From contig JAYKAV010000944.1 of NCBI GenBank assembly GCA_035582835.1, positions 279,073 through 343,072 of the forward strand: a DNA stretch of 64,000 bases, in the 5' to 3' direction. This stretch comes from Phoebastria nigripes (taxonomy: Eukaryota > Chordata > Aves > Procellariiformes > Diomedeidae). The position numbers and the translations under genes were made by a program. Of this stretch, positions 54,201 to 64,000 are shown one piece after another (positions within the stretch are counted from its first letter, which is position 1; every line of letters begins with the position of its first letter). The notes under the pieces were generated by a model that made no database searches, was not told the origin of the DNA, and saw only the letters and a list, made by a program, of their open reading frames with translations.

Positions 54201-55194
54201 TCCCAACAAGCAGAACATGTGGCTGTGCTGATAAATGCCAAGAATAATTTCCGACTACTGAAAACTTTAGTTGTAGTTGTCTTTTATGATCATGGATCTT
54301 CTCTGGATTATTTCGGTTCCAATCTCAGTCTGAGGGCCGTTCCTCTAGCTAATTAAATGACAACTGTTTGTAACTACTGACCAAATTTTTCAGCAGTCAT
54401 CAAGTTATTTTGCATTTCACTCAGCTTGACTATTAAAATAAACTGGACAATTTCCCAGTTATTGCTGATTCTCAGGCACCGGCACAAAGCTGTGCTCGAG
54501 AGTCTGTTGCTGCAGGGAACACATAGATTTTAAAAAAAATTGCCTCCCCGTTGTTTCTTATGAGAGATTTCTCTATTTAGCATCAAGAAAAAAATTAGGT
54601 TCCAAATGAGCCAAACTTCTGTGCTCTGGGTACCTCTGCCTTACACAGAGCAGGTAGGGCAATGCCCACGTGCCAGTTCCCCTAAAGCTACATCTGTACT
54701 AGTTAGTTATTAACCAAAAAACTAACCAGTGCCAGGAGGAGGTTATTAAACTCTCTCCCCTCCTAACAGGGTAGCTGCTTCCGAATTGTCTATTGGGAAC
54801 AGTCCCATGCCCGTGCTGCCCCTGGCCCTGCATGGGGACTGCTTTTCACTATCCGTATGAAAAGGAGTTTCTTTTGATTTCCCTTCTCCTGCTGCTTGTG
54901 GAGCCTCTATTGCATCTCCCAGCCTTTCCCTGCTGTGATGGTGACTGGAAACTTAAAAAAAGCAAAACAGAGAAGCAGAGATTATCCCTCGAATCCAGGA
55001 GCTGGGGCTTTGAGGTTACGCGCACGGCATGACCCTGTCCTTGCAGAGCCTTTGGAGACGTCTCTATTTGAGACTGCAGGAGAATGCCTTGGCCTCTGCC
55101 CATGGCACAGGGTAGCAGAGGAATGAGAGCCATGATTTCTTTCTGGCTTTATGAATATTTCCTTATGTGCTGGTGCATGGATGTATATTATATG

Positions 55195-55217
55195 GTGTGT
55201 GTATATATATATATATG
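55195..55217 (+). repeat. (TG)/(TA) microsatellite
   Basis: Three GT units followed by about eight TA units. Confidence 0.85.
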
Positions 55218-58080
55218 ATGGTGTACACTATAGCAGGTGTTACAATATCTGCTCCAGGCTGGGATGAGCTGAGGCTCAGGGTGTTTGGGGTGTGAGACAA
55301 AACATAAATATAAAAAATTCACATTAACTCTGAAAATCTCTATCTTAACACNGAAATATGTTAATAACAGCACGTTGCCATCTTCTCATGCTCACAGAGG
55401 AACCCCACTGCCTTCCTTTGTGCTCTCCATCACCAGGGATGCCAGTACCACCCATCGCTGGCTGCATCGACAGACGGGTTATTTCCCTATGCTGCGGCCA
55501 GGTATTTATAGGCAGCAGATCTAGGCAGTAATTAGGCCATAGGATAATTTCAACTTGCACTGGGACTGCCGAGCGCTGCTGGAGGGGAGCAGGAGATCTT
55601 TGCCCGAAGGGCACCAAACCCCCTTCTAGACAAATTGCTCCTCAGATGGAGCAGAAGATGCCAGCTTGGTGTGTCTGGTGACAATCCCGCTTGTCCCTCT
55701 TGAAGGTCATTCGGGGCATATAATGGGTAGAGAATAGCTCCTTTTATGCCATGTGAGATATTTATATAGATAAGGGCTGCCGGTCGCTGGGAAGCTGCCC
55801 AAGACTTTAATGGTTTAATTGCTGTTTCCTGTATGTTCCCCTCTCTGTTGTTCATCACAGATGACAATTGTGGTTTCGTGTCTGTAGGGTTGGGCTGGGT
55901 CTCCCTGGGAATCTTGGCTCCTTGTGCAATTACTGCTCCTGGATATCTCTGCCGGTCTGGGTATGTCCTTGAAGTCTCCCCCCAATTAAGATCATCTGTA
56001 TGGGCCTTATTTCCTAGTGGGAACTCCTACAAGATGATGTTGGTCCCTTTTTTACCCTGAGGCATGAGTGAGGGATGGAGCGCAGATTTGGGCATCCTTG
56101 CAATAACCCATAAAAGACGTTGTGCGTGATGGGGTGAGACCGGGATGGACATGATGCATGACAAAACCCAGGGGATGACTGGAAAATGAGCACATTTTGG
56201 GTTCCCTGGTACTCACTGGTGGTGCCACAGAGCTGTATTAGTGTAAAACAGGGCACAATTAGACCTTTTAAGACTTGCGTGTGCGCTAGCAGATAAATAC
56301 ACCATTTGCTCCACCCTGATATTGATCCTGAAATAAAACCATGCTGCCCTCCGCTCCCGGTTCCATTATCTCCAACCCCAAACACGCAGAAATCACAGCC
56401 AGAAACCCCCAGATCGCAAAATTGGCTCGAAGTTCTTGATCGTATTTTTAGTACTCTTTCTAATGTGCTTTGAATTTGCCTTCTGGTTTTTTAGCTGCTA
56501 GAGTAAACTCAGCTCATCCCTCAAACCTTTTGAAAATTGAGGTTTTTAAAAAATCAGTTGCCTCCAGGGCCTTGGGCTTTAAGAAAAACAACATATATGT
56601 ATGTATATATATTCCTACATATATTTATCCCTACATAAAATGAGATGCATGGTAAAATTACATGACCTGGCAACACAACCGCCCTGTCACAAGAATCTCT
56701 TTGAAAGGGTGACAAACCACCTACGCCCAATGCACCGTGCTTTGTCTGCCTGGGACCGAGATGAGAGGGCAAATGTTGGCTCGGCTAAATCGAGCCCTGT
56801 CAGCCCTGATCCTTCATGGCACCCACTGGTGGGTTTCACACGTGCAACCCCTTCCCTTGCCCTGAAACATTTAGATACCTCCCTGAATTTGGACTGGTCT
56901 ACAGCCAAGGACTGGATGTTTGGTTTAAATCACAGAGGTCTTCTCTGCCGTGCTTTAAAAGCTGATCCTGGGCTGAAGTCGTGCCAGGATGAGTTTTATC
57001 AGTGATAGGAGGGAGAACCTGACAAAAAATATTATAAATCTTTCAGAGCTTAAAAAAAGAAGTCTTTTCTCCCATGGGCATCTTAACAAAGGGAGTTGCC
57101 CCGGGATTGAGTCGGTGCCCACTGAGTACCCCTGCACACGCCTCTGGTTAATTCATCTCTTGGCACTTTTTCCTCCAAAGCTGCCATCGGCACCGTCGCT
57201 CAGTAAATCTGCTGGAAAAACCTGCTGAGAAAGCATGTGCGGGCGTTTGTGTGCACGGGGATGGTGTCACCTCCATCGTGGGCACTGCCGACCCCGTAGG
57301 GAGCTGCTCAACAGGCTGATCTTTGGGGAAAGGTTGCAGCATCAGGACCACTGCCGGGTAATCCCAGTCGAGAGACCTGCTCTCCTGCCTGCTGTGGCAT
57401 CACAAAAAGGCTCTGAGCTGTCATATTTAATGCATAAGGAGCACCGGGATGATCTTTTTATAGGTAGTGCTCTCAGGCTTCATTTTTTTTTTAACTGTTG
57501 GATAATAAGGGCTTTGAAATTAGGGGTCGGGTCCTCAGGTTGGTGGAAGAGGTCTGTAGGACCAACATCTGGAGCTAGAGCTTTGCTGGAGCCTGGGGAC
57601 CAGGGACCCCTGGGGACCTCTGGCCCATGGATGGTTGCTGGTCTGGACTGCGCTGCTCAGCCAGGCAGGGAGCAATGATGGAGGGGTGGATTCAAGCTCC
57701 TTTTTTAGCAGACTGCACCTCCAGCTTCCCCTTCCTTGAAACTAAGGAAAATCTACTTTTTGATTAAACTCTGGTTTTACACCATGTGGTTTTGTTCTAG
57801 AAGAATGGGCGCCTGGAGATCTGGACTATATACTCTGTTTTGCCAGTGATTTGAAGGGTGAGAAGTTTTTCCTCTGTTAAACACATCTGTAATCCTTCTT
57901 TTACCTAGCTGGATTTGGCCACCAGCTTGGAGGTCTACTTGCACTACCTGACTTCAGAGGATTAAAACCAGGGACTGTCCCTTTTTCCTTTGCAGGGACC
58001 ATATCGCCCTTTCTTCTCTGCTGGTTTCAGATTGGGATTTTAATCCTAATTTACAGGTTAGCTAGACTCATGGACAAATG

Positions 58081-58330
58081 TAGGTTGGAATGAGACCTTT
58101 GGATGACACTTGGTCCAGCCCCAGAAGCTTTGCTGGTCCTTAGGTATTTTTTAAAGTCATTTAGTGTTTTTTCCAGGAACAGTGGGAAGTACTGGGCTCT
58201 AACCCACCCCCTTGGCCCAAGGCAGGATCAAGTATTTTCTTATGTCATTCCTGACACACATTTTTCTAACGTGGTTTTAAAACCCCCCAGGAGCAGAGAG
58301 TCCACCCCAGCTGCAGGCAAGCCATCCCCA
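58081..58330 (+). mobile_element. Ancient CR1-type 3' remnant
   Basis: It starts TAGGTTGGAATGAGACCTTT and continues with GGCAGGATCAAGTATTTTC, GTCATTCCTGACACACATTT and AACGTGGTTTTAAAACCCCC, ending in a degraded 'gagagtccaccccagctgcaggcaagcc' part. The block order is that of an old, well-known sauropsid CR1 3' region, strongly diverged. It lies upstream of KIF13B. Confidence 0.65.
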
Positions 58331-61142
58331 TGCTAAACTAACCTCACGAGAGCAAACTTTCCGTATAGCGGAATAAGAAAAACTCACAGTATCAACTGAA
58401 TCAAACAACATTTACTTTACTGACTGTCTTGGTAACTGAATCCTGGTTTTGTCTGGGCTATTGGGATCCTTAACTCTGTGCTAACAAGGGCAGCGTTAAG
58501 AGGATGCTGCACTGGGGAGTGTATATGGAGAGAGGATGGAGAGGTAAATTCAGGTCCCTGGTAGGTATAGAGATAATCACTGCTATATGGCCCCTTCCCA
58601 CTGCGTATCACATCCCATCACATCACCCCATGTTAAGCTACCCAGGGCATTTGCCTTCTCTCCAGGAAAATCTGACCAGCTAAATTCCTCGCTATATAGC
58701 AGAACTCAAAGTAGCAGGGGAAAGGAGAAGAAAACGCAATATAATAGGCCATGATATAGTGCTATCTATAAATATTTTACCAGGAAAGGTATGCGACTGG
58801 TATTTTGAACAAATCCCCAGCCACAGTTTTAATAAAGTGCCTTTAGCATGCCACTCTGCTGTGTTTAAATCTAATTCCAGTTGTCAGTCAAATCGCTGTA
58901 TGTTATTAACCTATGGGCATAATATGGGCCTATTCCAAGTCTCCAGCTCTAAGAGGCTTTATGTATGATTGTAATAAATGAAATAACTTTTATGATTCCA
59001 ACTCACAGTTGAACACATTGACATGGAAAATTACACATGCATATGCATTACTTTGTCTTTCCCTATATAAGATATCAAGTCGGTGCGACTATGACTGCAG
59101 AGGAAGACCCGTGTTAGCAGGGAAATGACTGAGCTTTGCATTAGCTCATCTCTGGTGCCACATGGAAACACTTCAGCCCATTTTGGTTTAATATAAAAAG
59201 TCTCCATCCAAATAAGCAAACATTCAAAAAATTGCCACTGTGTGTATCGGCGATGGAGAAATCCTTGTACGCTGCCATGGCCAAAGCGATTTATATCGGA
59301 TTTAGGCATTGATGGCTGCCGTCTCCCCATCCCCAACCTCCTCCCTCTCTCTCACCATGTTGTATTTTATGGCTGTAGGAGGAAGTGATGCTGAAAGGGA
59401 GATCAGTTTGTTGGTTTATTTTTCATTTGTCACCATTGGGGCAAGGTGAACATGAAACGCAAAGGGCAAAGGCAGCGTTTTCCAGCCTTTTTGTGCTGCA
59501 GAAAACTCACAGCACAAGTGGGAAGGCAGCGAAGGGTCGCCAACCACCAAAGGATGTAGGTGCTGTGGGCAGCAGGTCCCAAAAAGCATCANCTCAGCCT
59601 TTCTTGGATGGCACCAGACTTTACAAGAGGTTATGCCCCACCCCAGCGGTAATCTGTGCTGGGAGCATCTCATCTTGGCAGTGCCAGGCCCCTTGGCCTC
59701 TGTCGCTTGCCCAAACCATTTTCATATTCATAGACTGGGGCTGGGAAACATNTCTCTTCATTTCAGCCATCTGAAAGGCACGTGGATAGTCTCCACTTGC
59801 CTGCTGGACTGTCTCCTGGATGGGTAGAGAGACAGGCATCTCCAGAGGGCGATTTGTCTCGGAGCCAAGGGATGGCTGTCCATCAGCAATGGACATTCAC
59901 ACAATGGGATTCACAGGCATGAGAGGACCTTTGGGCAGCTGAGATTTGGTTGGGTGAATCCCACCTCTGCAACTCCTCCCTAAGGCTGCTGAAGAGAGGT
60001 TGGGACGCTTGGAAAACTCTTGCTGAGGACCAGACCCTGCTTAAAATACTGCAAGGGGTAGGAGGAGTGTCCTCCACTGATTCTCCAGCCTGTCCCCAGC
60101 TCTCTAAGTACCCTCAGGAGAGGCAGCAAGAGGGGGATAAATCCCTTAGCCAGGCTGCTCAGAGCTTGCCTTGGGTATGGGGAGAGGTTGTGCTGCTGGC
60201 CACCTCCAGTGACCAACCACTGGGGCCTTTTATCCTCTCGCTATCCTGCACTTTGGCTGAAATGGTCCCAAAACACCCTGAGAGAGACCCAATTGCAGCC
60301 TTCTCACTTGAAAACACCGCGTCCTCGCTGCAGGACAGGAACAGTTCAGGCTCCTACTAACGTGGCTTTTAGGGCTGGGACAGGCTCATGTCCTAAAATC
60401 AGGACGTTTCCACTGAACGATGTGATGGACATTTTAGGGATCAGGTTTTCTGGGGCCAGTAAAGGTGTGTTTGTGTATCACGATGTATAGGTTCACAAGA
60501 GGAGTGGGTGATACCATTCAAATCTTTCCCTGGCATTGGTAGCAATTAAAGAACTGTGATTTCACCAGGTATCACATCACCGCTAAACCTTTGGATGANG
60601 GTCCGGATAATTTCTGAATGCTCTGTGCCTCTTGAGCGCCTCTTCCCAAACTCTTGCCCTCCAACCCATCCCATCTTGTTGAGGAGGTCAGGATCTGCCC
60701 CTCCAACTGCAGCGCAATAGGAGCCATGGGAATCCCTCTTCTTTACTCATCCCCTGGCATATGGGACCTCTTGCTCCAGAGCGGCCCCATTCCCACCTTG
60801 GGACTCAGCCCTTTCCCCTATGTGCGGTGTTTTTCAGCTCTGATCCTTGGTTGCGGAGCAAAGCATGCCAAAAGCGCTATAGGTACCGGGATACCATAGT
60901 AGCATCACCGCCCCGTAATCGCAGCATGACTTGGGACCGTATGCACACACAACTGTGGAAGTGCCATGGTAACGGCGTATCCTCCATCATCACCAGCCGC
61001 GTTAGCAAATGCTGGACCCGCCTTCCAGCTCCGGGGCGGCAGGAGATGAGAGTCGCCTCTCCTGCCAGGATCTGTGCCGGGCGAAGCTCATCGGCCTTGC
61101 TCGGTTAGTGGCTCATCGCCCGCGGGCTTGGAGCAAACCCGG

Positions 61143-61964
61143 TCACACCGAGCATCTCGGCAGCGCTGATCTGTTGGGCCCCCATGGTCCTTCAGCANGG
61201 CTCCTGATTGGAATTAATCTAATTACTGGTCCGATTCTGGGCATTTTGGGTGATGGGAAAAATATATTTTGAGGGGCTGCATAGAGATGTCTTAATAGGA
61301 GAAATAGGATGGCCGCGGTGTGCAGGAGCATCATTAAATCGCCGTCCCCGCTCCTCGGGGTGCCGCGTTCGGCCTCCCTGTTTGACCCCTTAATTTCCAG
61401 CAGTGATGTCACCGAAATCCCTGTTTGTGGTCTCGCTGGTGGTCTAAATTTAGAGCGTTTGAGATGATTTGTGACTCTGTTGCTGGGGGGAGGCGGGGAA
61501 GGGGGGGGTCGGGGAATGACATGTGAGTCCTGTGTCATTGAGGCTTGTTTGGGCTTTGAAGACGGCNGAGTGGTGTGCGGAGATGATGGTGCTGTCCAGG
61601 AAGAGCAGAGAGGAAAAAAAATATGGGACTCTCGGTCCTTTTTATAGCCTAAGCAATTTAATCGAGCTCGTTGCTTAGCCAAGACATTAAGAAAGGATTT
61701 TCCCCTCGAATCCTGACTAGATTTCCCAATAAAACACCCACTTTGACTGCTGCTGCTAGGAGATATGTTGGTTTGCGGTTCAAGGAGGTACATGGCGTAA
61801 AAATAAACCAAAAAAAGGAGCTGGATGCTGCAGGGATGTGGAGGAAAAGACCTTTCTGCATGGAGACCATCATCCTTCATGGGGCTGGGTGAATAGCAGA
61901 GCTGGATGGGGCTGGGACTCGACGGAGAGCCGGGAAATGAGGGAAATAGAGGAATTTCCCACAT
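61143..61964 (-). other. 273-codon minus-strand open frame, probably not a gene
   Basis: This is the longest stop-free ATG frame in the window (two codons contain N). The predicted product is rich in Ser and Pro, has a short hydrophobic stretch (LMMLLHTAAILFLLLRHLYA) near residue 213, and shows no domain I know. It crosses a run of C's, TAAT-type motifs and a composition boundary, and it has no evident regular coding pattern. I list it only because of its length. Confidence 0.12.
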
Positions 61965-63252
61965 CTTCCTTTCCGCCTCCCCACCGGAGCCAGAGCATCT
62001 GGAGTCAAACCAGCGCTGCAGTCGTGAGCGAATCGGTCAGGGGGTGGGCGTGGGCGGGGAGAAATAAAAATGGCATAAAATCGCAGATGGAAGAATCTGC
62101 GCGCCCCGCTTCTCCGCTCCATCCATCCCTTTCCTCTCCCCGCATCGTGGGTACCCGAGGGTCCCTCTCCCCGGCCTCTCCGGCGCCTTCCAGCGCGCGA
62201 CCTTGAGGCCAGACCCCTGAAGGTTATTCGGGGGCATCGCTGTGTTAATCAAACGTTCGCACAAGCTGCTTAATTCCCCCCCTATAATCCAACCGGGGAT
62301 GGAGCCTGGCAGGTTTCTAGCCGTTATGTTTACATCGGACTGCGGGTGGAGGGAGGAAGGAGGGGACGGGGAGGTGGGGGGGAGCTGACGTGCTTGGAAT
62401 AAAATCGTGCCACCTCCTCCTTCATCCCTCAGCGAAAAAATCAAATGTATCTGTCAACCCCCCCATGCCATTTCCCTACCCAAAGTGTCCACCCAGAAGA
62501 GGAGGGGCCGTGCTGCAGCTCATCTCAAGGGGGCAAAGGTCTTTGAGAAACCCCTGGCCTGATTTATTCAGGGCATAGCAATATTTCTTGGGATTAATAT
62601 TAATAAGAGCCTCCTGCCCCCTCCTATCCATCCCCCTGAGCTGAACCCGAGGGAGGCAGCCAGGCCCCGNCGGGGTACCAGGCCTCCCGCCTTCGGGTGC
62701 GAGGTGATGGCGTCTCTTCATCCCAGCCATTTCACAAGCAATAAACGGGTTGTTTATTTATTTGGGGTTATTTAGATCTTGTTTCTCTCTCCCATGCCGC
62801 AGCTCGTTAATGGAAAAGCTGTTTCGCTGGCTCTCCGGGTGAGGGCCGTGTGCTGCTGGGGCTGGCGGCGCTGCAGAGGGATGCTCGGCACATAGTGNGG
62901 CGGGGCAGGGATCTGCCTGCGGGAATGGAGGCGATCCCAAATAGAAGGAACCCCAAATCTTTTTCTTTTTCCCCCTTTTATTCATTAAACAGCAGCTCTC
63001 TAGCAGTTCAGGCTCTCCTGGAGGTCCAGGATGCGGAAGCACCTGCCCAGGGTTGAGCAGGTGACCGTGGGCTGCCAAATTGAAAGGTTGAGGTTTTTAT
63101 TTTGGGGTGGATTTTAATATTCATCCCCCACCTGGTGCTGAGTGCGGGTCCTTCGGGGCGGGGGGGGGGGGTGTCCTGCCTCTGCCGCTGGAAGAGACGG
63201 GTGAGAAACCTCCACGAACAAAGGAGAGGATGCGGGAGCCCGCAGCGAAAGA

Positions 63253-63700
63253 GCTTTATTGGCACGGCACGACCCGACGGGCTCCTTGCGGCATCCGCAC
63301 CAGCCGGGATGCAAGCCCAGGGAGGGCTGCCCCGAAATACCTGCAGCACCCCGGGGAGGGGGGGTGCAAAGAGGCGTCCCAGGGACCCCGAGTCGCTGTC
63401 AATGCTCCCACAGGCGCCGTCCCATAGGTGAGGGTCTGCACGCAGAGCTGCAAAGAGAGATGGACCCCCCCCACGCCATCATTGAAGGGTCCCCCAGCCC
63501 AGGCGCAGCTCTGCAGCTGCCCCATGGGGTGGGGGACCATCCCCTCCAGTAAGGCCCTTCCTTGCCCAGTGCGTGGCACCTGCTGGGAGCACTGGGCCGG
63601 TGACGGGGATGGAGGGATGCGGGGCAGGTTGGCCTCCAGCTGCAAAGAGAAGGGAAGGGAGGAGAAGGGATGGGAGAAGGGCAGGGAGGTGAAGGGCCTC
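63253..63700 (-). other. Possible minus-strand terminal exon / poly(A) site
   Basis: On the minus strand, pyrimidine-rich tracts ending in CTCTTTGCAG occur near 63640-63665 and near 63450-63462. One continuous frame then runs to a stop that overlaps CCAATAAAGC (about 63253-63262), a perfect AATAAA signal. I recognise no protein family in the translated sequence (it includes LCVQTLTYGTAPVGALTATR). It could be the 3' end of an unidentified gene or non-coding RNA whose body lies beyond the right edge, or chance in G+C-rich DNA. Confidence 0.2.
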
Positions 63701-64000
63701 AGCGGGGAGCGGGGCAGGGGGGTGGCGATGGGCTCCCAGGCACCTCTCTAGCTAAAAAGGTGGGCGAAAAAAAATTAAATAAAAATAATAAAGCGTGAAA
63801 AAGGAAAGGAAAAATAAAGCAGTGGGGTGGTGGCGGAGCAGCCCCTGCGCTGCAGGCGGCTCTGCGGGGCACCCGCTCCGCGTTAGGCCGCAGCATCCCT
63901 CCCTCACCCTCCCCTCCCGCAGCCCTTGGGCTTCCAGTTTCTTGAATTTTATTTTATTTTCTGAATAATTCAGGTGCTGGTGTGTCGTGTGTCCCCCCCC

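Larger units (their letters stand above)
39557..60880. other. Intergenic DNA upstream of KIF13B
   Basis: No exon, RNA gene or intact mobile element could be supported in this stretch. The many short open frames lack family motifs and overlap one another on both strands. Recognisable contents are two old CR1 fragments (51145-51265 and 58081-58330), small tandem repeats and several A+T-rich stretches with TAATTA-like cores that may be conserved non-coding DNA (41430-41830, 54180-54480, 58730-59330). Confidence 0.7.
60880..64000. other. CpG- and G-rich block at the right end
   Basis: From about 60.9 kb the composition shifts. There are dense CpGs at roughly 61000-61200 and 61310-61400, and again at 61970-62220. 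G-runs occur at 61485-61515, 62340-62385 and 63155-63173. Many short frames overlap on both strands, as expected of G+C-rich DNA. I recognise no product. The block may be the edge of another gene or a cluster of orphan CpG islands. Confidence 0.5.

Noticed and set aside
57235..57678. 147-codon plus-strand frame
   Set aside because: No recognisable domain, and it crosses a poly-T tract; consistent with chance in G+C-richer DNA.
39557..64000. DUSP4, a neighbour of KIF13B on this side in human
   Set aside because: No phosphatase signature or other DUSP4-like exon is visible on either strand in this stretch.

Overview
This is vertebrate nuclear DNA, most likely from a bird (possibly another sauropsid) draft assembly. 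It has no bacterial-style gene density. It is A+T-rich with sparse interspersed repeats, CR1-type LINE 3' ends are the most recognisable transposons, and isolated N bases plus one 30-base N run mark it as draft sequence. Almost all open frames here are chance frames in non-coding DNA.

The one protein-coding gene I can support is the 5' end of KIF13B (kinesin-3 family, also called GAKIN), on the minus strand. Coding exon 1 lies at 39071-39125 and begins MGDSKVKVAVRVRPMNRR. Coding exon 2 lies at 28169-28262 and contains DLHTKCVVDVDANKVI. Both have consensus splice sites and compatible phases. Exon 2 matches KIF13B rather than its paralogue KIF13A. The rest of the motor domain and all later domains lie beyond the left edge.

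Layout: 1-28168 is intron 2 (incomplete on the left), with old CR1/MIR relics, simple A- and T-rich tracts, a gap and one POU-octamer/CTCF-like cluster. 28263-39070 is intron 1 (about 10.8 kb), with one clear CR1 3' end, and purine-rich and CA-rich DNA close to exon 1. About 38990-39480 is the CpG-island promoter. It carries three ZNF143/THAP11-type elements, two of which form a perfect 27-bp inverted repeat.

The right part (about 39500-64000) is upstream of KIF13B. I could assign no gene there. It holds ancient CR1 fragments and several A+T-rich stretches with homeodomain-like cores that could be conserved regulatory DNA. From about 60.9 kb it becomes CpG- and G-rich, with one 273-codon minus-strand open frame and a possible minus-strand transcript end near 63.25 kb. 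I found no tRNA, rRNA, CRISPR array, intact transposon or viral gene. I found no previously undescribed gene system; the best candidates for a second look are the promoter architecture and the CpG-rich right end.
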